64,000 nt of DNA, taken from positions 1 to 64,000 of the forward strand of contig NZ_SMKO01000018.1 in NCBI RefSeq assembly GCF_004348685.1, read 5' to 3'. The DNA comes from Nonomuraea deserti (GTDB taxonomy: Bacteria; Actinomycetota; Actinomycetes; Streptosporangiales; Streptosporangiaceae). Of this stretch, positions 23,267 through 32,819 are shown piece after piece (position 1 is the stretch's first letter; every line of letters starts with the position of its first letter). The notes beneath the pieces are model-generated. The model was not told where the DNA came from. It made no database searches and saw nothing but the letters and a program-made list of their open reading frames with translations. The position numbers were made by a program, and so were the translations under genes.

Positions 23267-24976
23267 TCACAAGGAGCGGGCCTTGAAGAGCGCGCGCCGG
23301 GCGGCCTTGGCCACCTGCTTGTCGGGATGCACCTGCGAGATCAGATCCAGCAGTTCCTCCACGTGCGCGTGCGGGATCTTCCAGATCACCTCCAGCAGGT
23401 TGCCGACCATGTCGGGGCCGATGTCCTGCAGGCTGCTCACGAACTCCGACCGGCCGAGCCCGGCCGAGATGGTCCACATGTCGAGGATCAGCCAGTGCGT
23501 GTCGTCCTGCGTCGGCTCGGGCGCCCCCTCGACCTCCAGCTGGCTGAGGTGGGTGGCCGCGTAGGGGCGCAGCGTGGGCTGCTTGAGCGCCTCCCGCCAG
23601 GCCGGGATGGCGGCCTCGCCCAGGGTGCCGACCACGCTGGCCGCCTGCACCCTGATCAGCGCGTCGCTCTCGTCCTCGCCCGCCGCCTCCAGCAGCTCCT
23701 CGGCGGCCTTTCCTGGCTCGCGCAGCCGCATCCAGGCGGCGAACTCGGCGTCGGCCTCGTCCTCGGGCAGCTCGGCGCTGAGCGCCAGCAGTTCGTGGGC
23801 GCTCATGGACTCGATCGCCGGTCTGGCGTCGACCTCGATGTCGGCGTCGTCGACCAGGTGGACGACGCCCTCGGTGCCGAGCGGTGTCAGCCTGAGGGTC
23901 TTGCCGTCGACTTCGACCATGCCGTAGCCGATCAGCCAGTCGATCGCGGGCGCCAGCGGGTCGCCCGCCGCCTCCCACGCGTCCGATCCGAGCTCGTCGA
24001 GGTCGGCGGCGGCCTCGGCCAGCTCCTGGCTCAGCTCGTCGAGGTCACGTGAGCCGCCGGCCAGCAGGAGCCTGACCAGCACGCCGCGGGTCAGGCCCGC
24101 CAGTGCCATCGTGAGGTCGTCGTCGTCGAGCTCGGGGTCGCCGTAGTCGACCGAGTGCAGCCCGAGCATCCAGGCGTCGAGCACGTCCTCGTCGTCGTCG
24201 AACGGCCACTCCGACGTGTCGTCCTGGACCGCCACCGTGTTGGCGTCGCCCGGCTCGAGGAACTCCAGGTCGACGGCCAGGTTCCAGATGTTCCACAGGT
24301 AGGGGACGGCCTCGGCGACCGGGCCTTCGGTCTCCGGCCTGGGCAGCCCGACGGCCGCCAGCGCCTCCTCCACTTCGGCGTCGCTGAGCAGGGTGTCCTC
24401 GCCCACGCGGCGCCCCGAGCCCACCCACACGGCCAGGTCACGGGCCTTGGCGATGAGCGGCGCCTCGCGGGCGGCCGCGGCCAGCTCGGAGTCGGGCCGC
24501 AGCCTGATCGTGTCGAGCTCGGCCAGCTCGTCGGCGAACAACTCGAAGTCGCCGAGATCGCCGGTCTCCTCCTCGTCCTCCTCGCCCTCGGCGTCGTCGA
24601 TCAGCTCCTCCATCAGGTCGACGAACTCGTCTTCGACGTCGTCGAGCTCGGCCTGCAGATCGGCGAGGGAGTCGGAGCCCTCGGTGAGCCTGCCGGTCTG
24701 CGAGAGGAAGGTGAGGTACGCGTCCACGGCCGGGAGCATCCCGTCGGCGGCGGCGTCGGGATCCTCCACGACCTTGGGCATGCGGTCGAGCAGCAGGTTA
24801 CGCAGGTCGGCACGCTTCCACGTGCCGAGGTCCTGCGAGAAGGCGAGACGGTGCCAGAGTGCGGCAGGCCCCACGAGCTCGGGGTCGCTTCCGGGCGCGT
24901 TCGCACGCGCCCACATGATGAACTCTTCGAGCAGGGGTCGCAGCTCAGTGGCGGCTACCTCGATGCGATCTGTCAC
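23267..24976 (-). CDS. Large acidic conserved protein, HEAT-like C terminus
   Basis: 569 residues from GTG 24976, very rich in Asp and Glu (for example DDAEGEEDEEETGD near 128-141). There is no signal peptide or membrane helix. A helical N-terminal region includes the conserved-looking WHRLAFSQDLGTWKRADLRNLL; a DNA-binding-like winged segment near 335-375 (IDWLIGYGMVEVDGKTLRLTPLG) is possible. The C-terminal third has paired helices like HEAT or SEC-type scaffolds. I do not recognise an enzyme. It is convergent to nothing and lies next to ndgR on the same strand, 71 bases after its stop; cotranscription is possible. Confidence 0.72.
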   Translation of the reverse strand: MTDRIEVAATELRPLLEEFIMWARANAPGSDPELVGPAALWHRLAFSQDLGTWKRADLRNLLLDRMPKVVEDPDAAADGMLPAVDAYLTFLSQTGRLTEGSDSLADLQAELDDVEDEFVDLMEELIDDAEGEEDEEETGDLGDFELFADELAELDTIRLRPDSELAAAAREAPLIAKARDLAVWVGSGRRVGEDTLLSDAEVEEALAAVGLPRPETEGPVAEAVPYLWNIWNLAVDLEFLEPGDANTVAVQDDTSEWPFDDDEDVLDAWMLGLHSVDYGDPELDDDDLTMALAGLTRGVLVRLLLAGGSRDLDELSQELAEAAADLDELGSDAWEAAGDPLAPAIDWLIGYGMVEVDGKTLRLTPLGTEGVVHLVDDADIEVDARPAIESMSAHELLALSAELPEDEADAEFAAWMRLREPGKAAEELLEAAGEDESDALIRVQAASVVGTLGEAAIPAWREALKQPTLRPYAATHLSQLEVEGAPEPTQDDTHWLILDMWTISAGLGRSEFVSSLQDIGPDMVGNLLEVIWKIPHAHVEELLDLISQVHPDKQVAKAARRALFKARSL

Positions 24977-25047
24977 GCACTCAGGCTAGTGCGCCCGCGA
25001 GGCTGTCGGCCCCAGAAATACCTGGTTTCGCCGATCATGGCAGCCGA

Positions 25048-25764
25048 TCATGACGTGCGGCGCATCGCCTCGGTGATGCGTTCGGCCGCCGCCATGACGG
25101 GTACGGCGTGCAACCGCCCGGGGGCTCGCGTGAGCCGTTCGATGGGCCCGGAGACCGACACGGCCGCGATCACCTTGCCTCCGCTGCCCCTTATGGGAGC
25201 GGACACGCTGGCCACCCCCTGCTCGCGCTCGCCGACGCTGTGGGCCCAGCCCCTGCGGCGTACGGAGGCGAGCGTGGCGGCGGTGAACTTGGCGCCGCGC
25301 AGCCCGCGGTGCAGCCGGTCGGGCTCCTCCCAGGCGAGCAGGATCTGCGCCGCCGAGCCCGCCGTCATGGGCAGCGCCGAGCCCACGGGAACCGTGTCGC
25401 GCAGGCCGCTGGCGCGCTCCGCCGCCGCGACGCAGACGCGTTCGTCGCCCTGGCGGCGATAGAGTTGCGCGCTCTCCCCGGTCAGGTCCCTGAGCTGCAT
25501 CAGCACGGGGGAGGCCACCGCGAGCAGCCGGTCCTCGCCGGCCGCTGTGGACAACTCGGAGAGCCGCGGGCCCAGAACGAAACGGCCCTGCGTGTCGCGG
25601 CTCACGATGCGGTGGTGCTCAAGTGCGACGGCCAGCCGATGGGCTGTGGGACGGGCCAGACCGGTGGCCTGGACGAGCTGCGCCAGTGAAGCGGGTCCCG
25701 CTTCGAGGGCATTGAGTACAAGAACTGCCTTGTCGAGTACTCCGACTCCGCTAGAGTTGTCCAT
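25048..25764 (-). CDS. ndgR: IclR-family regulator of leuCD (NdgR/AreB/LtbR type)
   Basis: 238 residues. A winged HTH occupies about 1-65 ([36 protein letters not shown]) and an IclR effector domain the rest. The position, divergent from leuC, and the sequence type match Streptomyces NdgR, S. clavuligerus AreB and Corynebacterium LtbR, which bind this intergenic region and control leuCD and other amino acid or antibiotic genes. The ATG at 25764 is chosen because the HTH begins directly after it; a far longer open frame upstream is a GC artefact. It probably represses leuCD and itself. Confidence 0.93.
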   Translation of the reverse strand: MDNSSGVGVLDKAVLVLNALEAGPASLAQLVQATGLARPTAHRLAVALEHHRIVSRDTQGRFVLGPRLSELSTAAGEDRLLAVASPVLMQLRDLTGESAQLYRRQGDERVCVAAAERASGLRDTVPVGSALPMTAGSAAQILLAWEEPDRLHRGLRGAKFTAATLASVRRRGWAHSVGEREQGVASVSAPIRGSGGKVIAAVSVSGPIERLTRAPGRLHAVPVMAAAERITEAMRRTS

Positions 25765-25779
25765 AGGACGATACTGCCG

Positions 25780-25794
25780 TCTCGACATATGAGA
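25780..25794. promoter_or_regulatory. Possible operator between ndgR and leuC
   Basis: TCTC-N7-GAGA (with CATATG inside) lies 16 bases from the ndgR start, where an autoregulatory IclR site would be expected. The arms are short, so this is only suggestive. Confidence 0.3.
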
Positions 25795-25828
25795 AGGCAA
25801 GTCACAAAGGTTCTCCCGCGAGGGAGCA

Positions 25829-25890
25829 CCGGTCTCTGGACTGAGGAGCGCAGGGAACGGGGCGACCGCAGCGACGAGGGAAGAGACCGG
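25829..25890 (+). promoter_or_regulatory. leuC 5' leader with long inverted repeat
   Basis: CCGGTCTCT (25829-25837) and AGAGACCGG (25882-25890) are perfect 9-bp complements, 44 bases apart, 54 bases before leuC. The enclosed region is purine-rich (GAGGAGCGCAGGGAACGGGG). In the RNA this would close a multibranch or long stem structure. It carries no obvious leader peptide with Leu codons. Function unknown; a leader RNA or processing element is possible. Confidence 0.55.
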
Positions 25891-25944
25891 ATCCGAGCGA
25901 CTGAGCCGCGATGCGTCGCATCGCTCTATGCAGGAGGAGATCAC

Positions 25945-27330
25945 ATGGGCCGCACACTGGCCGAGAAGGTCTGGGAGCAGCACGTCGTCAGGCGCGCCGA
26001 CGGCGAGCCCGACCTGCTCTACATCGACCTGCACCTCATCCATGAGGTGACCAGCCCGCAGGCGTTCGACGGGCTCCGTCTCGCCGGCCGGAAGGTGCGG
26101 CGTCCCGATCTCACGATCGCCACCGAAGACCACAACGTGCCGACCGTGCTCGGCCCGATCGCCGACCCGGTGTCCAAGAAACAGGTCGAGACGCTGCGCA
26201 AGAACGCCGCCGAGTTCGGCATCAGACTCCACCCGATGGGCGACGCCGGGCAGGGCGTGGTGCACATCATCGGGCCGCAGTTCGGCCTGACGCAGCCAGG
26301 TATGACGATCGTCTGTGGCGACTCCCACACCTCGACCCACGGCGCGTTCGGCGGCATCGCGTTCGGCATCGGCACCTCCGAGGTCGAGCACGTGCTGGCC
26401 ACCCAGACGCTGCCCGCCTACCGGCCGAAGACGATGGCCATCGAGGTCTCGGGCGAGCTGCCTCCCGGCGTCACGGCCAAGGACCTGATCCTGGCGATCA
26501 TCGCCAAGATCGGCACCGGTGGGGGCCAGGGCTACATCGTCGAATACCGCGGCGAGGCGGTGCGCGAGCTCTCCATGGAGGGCCGCATGACGGTGTGCAA
26601 CATGTCGATCGAGGCGGGCGCCCGCGCCGGCATGATCGCGCCGGACGAGACCACGTTCGCCTACCTCAAGGGGCGCCCGCACGCGCCGCAGGGCGAGGCG
26701 TGGGACCAGGCCGTCGAATACTGGAAGTCGCTGCGCACCGACGACGACGCCGTGTTCGACAAGGTCGTGGAGATCGACGCCTCGACGCTGACCCCCTACG
26801 TCACGTGGGGCACCAACCCGGGCCAGGGCCTGCCGCTCGCCGAGTCCGTGCCGAGCCCCGACTCCTTCGCCGACCCGGTCGCCCGCTCGGCGGCCGAACG
26901 GGCGCTCGACTACATGGGCCTCAACGCGGGCACGCCGCTGCGCGAGATCGAGGTCGACACGGTGTTCGTCGGCTCGTGCACCAACGGCCGCATCGAGGAC
27001 CTGCGCTCGGCCGCCGAGATCCTGCGCGGCCGCCAGGTGCGGACCCGCACGCTGATCGTCCCCGGCTCGATGCAGGTCAAGCTGCAGGCCGAGGAGGAGG
27101 GCCTGCACGAGGTGTTCAAGGCCGCGGGCGCCGAGTGGCGCGAGGCCGGCTGCTCGATGTGCCTGGGCATGAACCCCGACACGCTCAAGCCGGGCGAGCG
27201 CAGCGCCTCGACCTCCAACCGCAACTTCGAGGGCCGCCAGGGCAAGGGTGGCCGCACTCACCTGGTGTCGCCGCAGGTCGCCGCCGCGACCGCGGTGACC
27301 GGCCGCCTCACCGCTCCCGCAGACCTCTGA
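25945..27330 (+). CDS. leuC: 3-isopropylmalate dehydratase large subunit
   Basis: 461 residues, with LeuD forming the 4Fe-4S isomerase that converts 2- to 3-isopropylmalate and citramalate to beta-methylmalate. Cluster cysteines are C345 (GSCTNGR), C403 and C406 ([11 protein letters not shown]). The ATG follows AGGAGGAG; an in-frame ATG at 25789 would add a charged leader segment with no family counterpart. The last codons and stop are part of a 60-bp tandem repeat. It is divergent from ndgR and probably cotranscribed with leuD, 183 bases downstream. Confidence 0.96.
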   Translation: MGRTLAEKVWEQHVVRRADGEPDLLYIDLHLIHEVTSPQAFDGLRLAGRKVRRPDLTIATEDHNVPTVLGPIADPVSKKQVETLRKNAAEFGIRLHPMGDAGQGVVHIIGPQFGLTQPGMTIVCGDSHTSTHGAFGGIAFGIGTSEVEHVLATQTLPAYRPKTMAIEVSGELPPGVTAKDLILAIIAKIGTGGGQGYIVEYRGEAVRELSMEGRMTVCNMSIEAGARAGMIAPDETTFAYLKGRPHAPQGEAWDQAVEYWKSLRTDDDAVFDKVVEIDASTLTPYVTWGTNPGQGLPLAESVPSPDSFADPVARSAAERALDYMGLNAGTPLREIEVDTVFVGSCTNGRIEDLRSAAEILRGRQVRTRTLIVPGSMQVKLQAEEEGLHEVFKAAGAEWREAGCSMCLGMNPDTLKPGERSASTSNRNFEGRQGKGGRTHLVSPQVAAATAVTGRLTAPADL

Positions 27331-27483
27331 CGCGGTCACGGCGATGCGGCCAGGCCGCCTCACCGACGCACTTCCCGTGCAGACCTCTGACGCGGTCACG
27401 GCGATGCGGCCAGGCCGCCTCACCGACGCACTTCCCGTGCGGACCTCTGACGCGGTCACGCCGACGCACTTCCTGCGCAGACC
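27319..27483 (+). repeat. 60-bp tandem repeat spanning the leuC stop
   Basis: Exactly 60-bp units at 27319-27378 and 27379-27438 are identical, and a third (from 27439) lacks about 23 internal bases. Each begins with GCAGACCTCTGACGCGGTCA, which contains the leuC stop. The coding sequence just before (GGCCGCCTCACCG) also matches the middle of the unit, showing that the array grew out of the leuC 3' end. Confidence 0.93.
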
Positions 27484-27513
27484 TTCAGACCTGTAGACCC
27501 GTAAGGAAAATCG

Positions 27514-28101
27514 ATGGAAGCCTTCATCACCCACACCGGTACGGCGGTGCCGCTGCGCCGCAGCAACGTCGACACCGACCAGATCATCCCGGCCGTCTGG
27601 CTCAAGCAGGTCAGCCGCACCGGCTTCGAGAACGGCCTGTTCGCGGCCTGGCGTGAGGACCCGGAGTTCGTCCTCAACGACGCCACCTACGAGGGCGCCT
27701 CGATCCTGGTCTCCGGCCCCGACTTCGGCACCGGCTCCTCGCGCGAACACGCTGTCTGGGCGCTCCAGCAGTACGGGTTCCGCGTCGTGATCGCCGCCAG
27801 GTTCGGCGACATCTTCCGCAACAACTCCACCAAGATGGGCCTGCTGCCGGTCGTCCTGCCCGGCGACAAGGCGGCGGACCTGCAGTCGGCCGTCGAGGCC
27901 AACCCGAAGCTCGAGATCACCGTCGACCTGCGGGAACGCCAGGTCCGCTGGGCGGACGAGGTCGTCGCTTTCGAGATCGACGACTACACCCGCTGGCGGC
28001 TCATGGAGGGCCTCGACGACATCGGACTGACCCTGCGTCACGCCGACGATGTGGCGGTATACGAGAATGGTCGGCAGCCATGGCTGCCGACGACCGTCTA
28101 G
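27514..28101 (+). CDS. leuD: 3-isopropylmalate dehydratase small subunit
   Basis: 195 residues, the swivelling-domain partner of LeuC. DTDQIIP (20-26) and the substrate loop GTGSSREHA (72-80) are family hallmarks. The ATG follows AAGGAAA. The 183-base gap from leuC is longer than usual because of the repeat array, yet no terminator lies in it, so leuCD is probably still one transcript. Its end overlaps the next small gene by 22 bases. Confidence 0.96.
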   Translation: MEAFITHTGTAVPLRRSNVDTDQIIPAVWLKQVSRTGFENGLFAAWREDPEFVLNDATYEGASILVSGPDFGTGSSREHAVWALQQYGFRVVIAARFGDIFRNNSTKMGLLPVVLPGDKAADLQSAVEANPKLEITVDLRERQVRWADEVVAFEIDDYTRWRLMEGLDDIGLTLRHADDVAVYENGRQPWLPTTV

Positions 28102-28319
28102 AAGACGACGAACTGGCGCGGCGGTTGCGCGAGGCGCACCGCCGCGTCCGCATGCTCCCCGCCGCCGACAAGGAACGGATAGCGCGCCGCTATCTGTCGA
28201 TTTGTGACCTTGCGAAGCACGATCCGAAAAGGGCCGCGCTCCGCCTCGACGTGTTTCTGGCCGCCCTTGACGAGCCTCCCGACACGCCACGAAGTGCGGA
28301 AAACGCGCCCGGTGATTGA
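28080..28319 (+). CDS. Small helical protein downstream of leuD, unknown
   Basis: 79 residues, highly charged and mostly helical by eye ([33 protein letters not shown]...). It overlaps leuD by 22 bases in another frame. Codon use keeps GC at third positions. No transmembrane segment or enzyme motif. The position between leuD and hup suggests expression from the leu operon; the function is not recognised. Confidence 0.7.
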   Translation: MAADDRLEDDELARRLREAHRRVRMLPAADKERIARRYLSICDLAKHDPKRAALRLDVFLAALDEPPDTPRSAENAPGD

Positions 28320-28418
28320 GTTCCCCTGCGATCCCGCCTACTTTCGAGCCCGTAAGGGGTTTCTCCGTCGAACACGTAAACTGGAGCCCCGAGCCGTAAC
28401 TGGGGGAGCAGGACTTTC

Positions 28419-28718
28419 ATGAACAAGCGTGAACTCGTCGAGGCCATCGCGGATCGGGTGGGCGACAGGAAGACGGCCACCGAGGCCGTGAACGCGGTCG
28501 TCGACGCCATCCAGAAGGCCGTGGCCAGCGGCGACAAGGTCTCGATCACGGGCTTCGGCGCGTTCGAGATGGTGAACAAGCCCGCCCGCACGGCGCGCAA
28601 TCCGTCGACCGGCGCGGAAATCAACGTCGCGGAGAGCTGGGCACCGAAGTTCCGTCCAGGCTCCGATTTCAAAGAGCTGGTGAACGAGGGCGGCAAGAAA
28701 ATCGGCAAGAAAAAGTAA
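28419..28718 (+). CDS. hup: HU-family histone-like DNA-binding protein
   Basis: 99 residues with the full HU fold: NKRELVEAIADRVG at the start, ITGFGAFEM, the DNA-binding arm with RTARNPSTG, and the closing helix. It ends in a short lysine tail (GGKKIGKKK) but lacks the long Lys/Ala extension of mycobacterial HupB, like Streptomyces HupA. It bends and compacts chromosomal DNA. The ATG follows GGGGGAGCAGGA. TAAACT at 28377-28382 is a possible -10. A perfect GC palindrome after the stop ends it. Confidence 0.95.
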   Translation: MNKRELVEAIADRVGDRKTATEAVNAVVDAIQKAVASGDKVSITGFGAFEMVNKPARTARNPSTGAEINVAESWAPKFRPGSDFKELVNEGGKKIGKKK

Positions 28719-28730
28719 ACTGAGCGGACC

Positions 28731-28756
28731 ACGCCCGGGCCGGCCGGCCCGGGCGT
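28731..28756 (+). terminator. GC palindrome after hup
   Basis: ACGCCCGGGCCGG and its exact complement form a 26-bp uninterrupted palindrome 13 bases after the hup stop. It has no T run, but is a plausible actinobacterial terminator and may also serve the convergent gene at 28763. Confidence 0.7.
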
Positions 28757-28762
28757 CCGCAT

Positions 28763-28969
28763 TTAAGCGCCGGGCACCGGGAAAGTGGAGAGCGTGATGT
28801 AAGTGATCTCGCCGCCGGACGTCGCGAGATTGACCCGCTGCCCCGTGCGCAGCAGCCGCAGCGGCCCCGCGTCGAAGGCGGGCGCGCCGAACTCCAGCAC
28901 GGTCCCGTCGTCGAGGAACACCGTGCCCGAGCGAGTGGCCTCGTCGAAACTACGCACCGTCGCCTGCAC
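28763..28969 (-). CDS. Small beta-rich protein, cold-shock-fold-like
   Basis: 68 residues from GTG 28969, beginning VLVQATVRSFDEATRSGTVF. The strand pattern, with FDEATRSGTVFLDDGTVLEF, resembles a cold-shock/S1 fold, but the aromatic RNA-binding motifs of CspA are missing. An alternative GTG at 29020 adds 17 residues. Neither start has a strong ribosome binding site. It is convergent with hup and divergent from the MFS gene. Function unknown. Confidence 0.65.
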   Translation of the reverse strand: MQATVRSFDEATRSGTVFLDDGTVLEFGAPAFDAGPLRLLRTGQRVNLATSGGEITYITLSTFPVPGA

Positions 28970-29050
28970 GAGGACCAGCGTAGGGCGGCCACGCCGGGCG
29001 GTCCAATAATCGTTTGTCACCGCCCGCCCAGGTCGCAAGGATCGCCCATC

Positions 29051-30256
29051 GTGGAACGCAGCAGCGACTTCGCGCTGTTCGCCTGGGCGAATGGCATCAC
29101 CCAGATGGGCACCCAGATCAGCGTGGTGGCCCTGCCGCTGACCGCGCTGCTCACGCTCGACGCCGGCGCCTTCGATCTCGGCCTGCTGTCGGCCGCCCAG
29201 ATGCTGGCGTTCCTCCTGATCGGGCTGCCCGCCGGCGTGTGGGTGGACCGGTCGCGACGCCGCCCGATCATCATCTGGGCCGACGTCGTACGCGGCGTGG
29301 CGCTCCTGTCGGTCCCCGTGGCCGCCTGGCTGGGCGTGCTCACGCTGCCCCAGCTCTACGCCGTCGCGCTGGTGGTCGGCGCCGGCACGGTGTTCTTCGA
29401 CGTCGCTCACATGAGCCTGCTGCCCGCCATCGTGCCCAAGGAGCGGCTCGAACGCGGCAACGGCGTACTGGAGATCACCAAGAACGTCTCCCTGCTCGCC
29501 GGGCCCGGGGTCGGCGGCTGGGCGGTGGCGGCGCTCACCGCCCCGATCGCCCTGCTCGCGGACGCCGTGAGCTATCTCGTCTCCGCGCTCCTGCTGGCGG
29601 GCGTAAGGGCGAGGGAGACGGCGCGGCGCAGCGAACGGTCCCTGCGCCACGAGGTCGCGGAGGGCCTGAGATTCGTCGCGGTGGAGCCGGTGCTGCGCAG
29701 GATCGCGGTAGGCGGCGCGGTGGCCATGACCGCCAACTCTGTCTGCCTCGTCGGCCTGCCCCTCTACCTGGTCAAGGAGCTCGGCGTCGGCTCCGCGCAG
29801 TACGGCCTGCTGCTGTCGGCCGCCGCCGTGGGCTCGCTTGCGGGCGCCGCGCTGGTGGCCCGCGTCACGGCCCGCCTCGGCACGGGCCGCACCCTGTACG
29901 GCTCCGCGGCCCTGGCCACCGTGCTCTACCTGCCCGCGCTGGCGACCGGCCCCGGCTGGCGGCTGCTGGTCTTCCCCGTGGCCGCGTCGTTGTTCGGCGT
30001 GGCCAGCGCGATCTTCGGCATCGCCCAGCTCAGCTACCGCCAGCGCATCACTCCGGGACACCTGCTCGGCCGGGTCAACGCCAGCATGCGCTTCCTCATG
30101 TGGGGTGTCGTGCCGCTGGGCGGGCTGGCCGGCGGCGCGCTGGGGGAGTGGTTCGGCGGGTACGCGGTCTTCGCCGCCGGCATCGCCCTGCTGGGCCTGT
30201 CACACCTGGCGGTGGTCACCGCGCCCGCCATCATGAAGACGGCCGCCGCTTCCTGA
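29051..30256 (+). CDS. MFS transporter
   Basis: 401 residues, about 12 membrane helices. The loop after helix 2 reads PAGVWVDRSRRRPII, the MFS motif A variant of the MFS_3 (enterobactin-exporter-like) group. The start is GTG 29051, followed by a helix-1 segment with NGITQMGTQIS typical of the group. The substrate is unknown; export of a small molecule is the usual role. There are no operon partners: an intergenic gap and then the convergent cofC follow. Confidence 0.88.
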   Translation: MERSSDFALFAWANGITQMGTQISVVALPLTALLTLDAGAFDLGLLSAAQMLAFLLIGLPAGVWVDRSRRRPIIIWADVVRGVALLSVPVAAWLGVLTLPQLYAVALVVGAGTVFFDVAHMSLLPAIVPKERLERGNGVLEITKNVSLLAGPGVGGWAVAALTAPIALLADAVSYLVSALLLAGVRARETARRSERSLRHEVAEGLRFVAVEPVLRRIAVGGAVAMTANSVCLVGLPLYLVKELGVGSAQYGLLLSAAAVGSLAGAALVARVTARLGTGRTLYGSAALATVLYLPALATGPGWRLLVFPVAASLFGVASAIFGIAQLSYRQRITPGHLLGRVNASMRFLMWGVVPLGGLAGGALGEWFGGYAVFAAGIALLGLSHLAVVTAPAIMKTAAAS

Positions 30257-30312
30257 CCGCCGCCGGTACGGCCCTGACCCGCGCTCGGCCGCAACGCCTG
30301 ACCGCGCCGGGG

Positions 30313-30948
30313 TCAGGCGTCCGGCCACAACTCCCTGACGACCGCCGCAGTGTGCCGGCCGAGCCCGAGGGCGACGGCCGCGCGCAGGTCGTCGGGTGTG
30401 TCGACGTCGCGGCGCACCGAGTCGATCCCCGGCACGGCCAGCTCTTTGGCCCCGGCGGCCAGGTGCCTGGCCCGCGACTCCCCGCCGAACCCAGGTGTGA
30501 ACGGCGTTCCCGGAAGCACTCCGTAGAAGGTCGTCCCCACGTCGAGCGCGTCGGGCACGAACGCCTGGTCGAACTCGGCGGCCGCCTCCAGCGCCAGGCC
30601 GAGTTCGGCCGGCCGCAGGGCGGGCAGGTCGGCCTGGAGCGCGCCCACCGCGTCGCCGGGCGCGACGCGTACGGCATGGGCGGCTCCGGTGCGGAGCGCG
30701 GTGTTCAGCCCGCGATCGGGGTCGTGCACCACCTCGGCCCCGAGCCCGGCGAGGGGGCCCGCGGCGGCCGGGTCGGCGGTCACCACGATCACCCGCGCCA
30801 CCCGCGGGCACGAAAGCGCCGCCGCCACGGTGTCGCAGGCGACGGCCACGGCCAGCCTGGTGCGGTGCGGCCCTGTCGCCGCGGCGAGCCGGGTCTTCGC
30901 CGCGACCAGCGTCTTCACCGGAATCACCAGTGACCACCGGATGCTCAT
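30313..30948 (-). CDS. cofC: F420 guanylyltransferase (CofC/FbiD)
   Basis: 211 residues from ATG 30948 (an in-frame start four codons earlier also exists). Transfers GMP from GTP to 2-phospho-L-lactate or phosphoenolpyruvate in coenzyme F420 synthesis. Visible: the nucleotidyltransferase opening SLVIPVKTLVAAKTRLA, HDPDRGLNTALRTG, LQADLPAL (metal and GTP site) and PGFGGESRARH. In M. tuberculosis the orthologue FbiD (Rv2983) is likewise near gpsA and ddl. It indicates an F420-using organism. Confidence 0.88.
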   Translation of the reverse strand: MSIRWSLVIPVKTLVAAKTRLAAATGPHRTRLAVAVACDTVAAALSCPRVARVIVVTADPAAAGPLAGLGAEVVHDPDRGLNTALRTGAAHAVRVAPGDAVGALQADLPALRPAELGLALEAAAEFDQAFVPDALDVGTTFYGVLPGTPFTPGFGGESRARHLAAGAKELAVPGIDSVRRDVDTPDDLRAAVALGLGRHTAAVVRELWPDA

Positions 30949-31028
30949 ACGCTTAAGCATCGCGCCTCGACATCCCGAGCGGCCAACCGGGAGACTTGGG
31001 GCGCATCCCGCAGGTGTTGGAGGAGACC

Positions 31029-31739
31029 ATGAGCCGCCCCACGCGACCGTCGCGTTTCTGGGAGACCCTGGCAGTAGTCGTGGTGAAACCGCTCTCCCGG
31101 CTCCTGGTCAAAAAGGACTGGCGCGGCGGGGAGCGCATACCCCGCACCGGCGGCGTGATCATCGCGACCAACCATCTCTCCTGGGCCGACCCTGTTCTGC
31201 TGTCGCACTTCCTCTACGACAACGGGCGCTGGCCGGTAATCCTCGCCAAGTCCGCGCTCTTCAGGGTGCCGTTCCTGGGCCGGGCCGTGGCGGCGTTGCT
31301 GGCCATCCCGGTCGACCGCGGCAGCAACGAGGCGGCCAGGTCCCTGCAGATCTCGGCCGAGCGGCTCGCCGACGGGTGCGCGATCATGTTCTACCCGGAG
31401 GGCACCTGCACCCGCGACCCCGGCCTGTGGCCCATGGTGGGCAAGACGGGCGCGGCCCGGCTGGCGTTGCAGAGCGGCGCGCCGGTCATCCCGGTCGCCC
31501 ATTGGGGCGCGCATGAGCTGCTCCCCTATGGGGAGAAGAAGCCCAGGTTGTTCCCGCGCAAGACGTTCCGCGTGAGCGTGGGGCCGCCGGTCGATCTGTC
31601 GAAATACGCGGGCCGGCCACCGCACGCGGCCGTGCTGCGCGAGGCGACGGCCGACATCATGGCGGCGATCACCGTGCAGCTGGCGGAGCTGCGCGGCGAG
31701 AAGGCGCCGGAAACCCCCTACGATCCCGCCGGACGGTGA
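31029..31739 (+). CDS. plsC: 1-acyl-sn-glycerol-3-phosphate acyltransferase
   Basis: 236 residues from ATG 31029, preceded by GGAGGAG. Acylates lysophosphatidic acid at the membrane. Acyltransferase motifs: NHLSWADP (48-55, H49 and D54), an arginine-containing block near 97 (VDRGSN), and [10 protein letters not shown] (121-130). An N-terminal amphipathic region carries several Trp/Arg residues. gpsA follows after 4 bases and makes glycerol-3-phosphate, the backbone for this pathway, so the two act together in phospholipid synthesis. Confidence 0.93.
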   Translation: MSRPTRPSRFWETLAVVVVKPLSRLLVKKDWRGGERIPRTGGVIIATNHLSWADPVLLSHFLYDNGRWPVILAKSALFRVPFLGRAVAALLAIPVDRGSNEAARSLQISAERLADGCAIMFYPEGTCTRDPGLWPMVGKTGAARLALQSGAPVIPVAHWGAHELLPYGEKKPRLFPRKTFRVSVGPPVDLSKYAGRPPHAAVLREATADIMAAITVQLAELRGEKAPETPYDPAGR

Positions 31740-31743
31740 TGGC

Positions 31744-32754
31744 ATGACGAAGGTGGCCGTTTTCGGCACGGGCTCGTGGGGCACGACGTTCGCCATGATC
31801 CTGGCGGAGGCCGGTAACAAGGTCACGCTGTGGGGGCGCAGGGAGGAGCTGGTCGAGGCGATCGACCGCGATCACGGCAACCCCGACTACCTGCCGGGCA
31901 TCGAGTTGCCGGCCACGCTGCGCGCCACGACCGACGCCGCGCGGGCGCTCGACGGGGCCGACTTCGTGGTGCTGGCCGTGCCGTCGCAGCAGCTGCGGCC
32001 CAACTTGGCCCGGTGGCGCGAGCACCTCCCGCCCCGCGCGGTGCTGGTCAGCCTGATGAAGGGCATCGAGCTGGGCACCACCAAGCGGATGAGCGAGGTG
32101 ATCCGCGAGGTCGCAGAGGTACCGGAAGAGCGCGTCGCGGTCGTCTCGGGGCCCAACCTGGCCAAGGAGATCGCCATGCGCCAGCCCGCCGCCACCGTCG
32201 TCGCCTGTGCCGACGAGTCCGTCGCCGCCCGTCTCCAGTCGGCCTGCCACCTGCCGCCGTGGTTCCGCCCGTACACCAATCCCGACGTCGTCGGCGTGGA
32301 GCTGGGCGGCGCGGTGAAGAACGTGATCGCGCTGGCCGTCGGCGTCTCGGCGGGCATGGGCATGGGCGACAACGTCAGCGCCATGCTCATCACCAGAGGG
32401 CTGGCCGAGATCTCCCGGCTGGGCGCGGCGCTCGGCGCCGACGCGCACACGTTCGCGGGGCTGGCCGGAATGGGCGATCTCGTGGCCACGTGCACGTCGC
32501 CGCTGTCGCGTAACCGCACGTTCGGCGAGAACCTCGGCAGGGGCATGACGCTCGACGAGGTCGTCGCCGCCACCAAGCAGACGGCGGAGGGCGTGAAGTC
32601 CTGCGAGTCCGTGCTGGAGCTGGCCAGGAAGCACGACGTGGAGATGCCGATCACCGAGGTCGTCGTCGGGGTGGTGCACGACGGCATGTCGCCGGCGGAG
32701 GCGGGCATGTTGCTGATGTCGCGCTCGCCCAAACCCGAGCGTTACGGCGTATAA
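31744..32754 (+). CDS. gpsA: Glycerol-3-phosphate dehydrogenase [NAD(P)+]
   Basis: 336 residues. Reduces dihydroxyacetone phosphate to sn-glycerol-3-phosphate for lipids. The N-terminal dinucleotide loop is [11 protein letters not shown] (7-17). [10 protein letters not shown] and [13 protein letters not shown] with the catalytic lysine are present, as is the C-terminal [17 protein letters not shown]. It starts 4 bases after plsC, clearly one operon. ddl follows after 65 bases and may have its own promoter. Confidence 0.96.
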   Translation: MTKVAVFGTGSWGTTFAMILAEAGNKVTLWGRREELVEAIDRDHGNPDYLPGIELPATLRATTDAARALDGADFVVLAVPSQQLRPNLARWREHLPPRAVLVSLMKGIELGTTKRMSEVIREVAEVPEERVAVVSGPNLAKEIAMRQPAATVVACADESVAARLQSACHLPPWFRPYTNPDVVGVELGGAVKNVIALAVGVSAGMGMGDNVSAMLITRGLAEISRLGAALGADAHTFAGLAGMGDLVATCTSPLSRNRTFGENLGRGMTLDEVVAATKQTAEGVKSCESVLELARKHDVEMPITEVVVGVVHDGMSPAEAGMLLMSRSPKPERYGV

Positions 32755-32805
32755 GAGAAGGCCTGAATACGGCGTGCTCGGCTCGCTGTGACAGGGACAC
32801 CCCGG

Positions 32806-32811
32806 TAGATT
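32806..32811 (+). promoter_or_regulatory. -10 element for a leaderless ddl transcript
   Basis: TAGATT ends 8 bases before the ddl ATG, and no Shine-Dalgarno is visible, so transcription probably starts at or next to the start codon. The -35 is not clear. Confidence 0.4.
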
Positions 32812-32819
32812 CGGACACC

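Noticed and set aside
27319-27483. CRISPR array
   Set aside because: The 60-bp units are head to tail without spacers, and they derive from the leuC end.
25048-28290. A 1080-codon minus-strand open frame
   Set aside because: Antisense to leuC and leuD; the real gene is ndgR (25048-25764).
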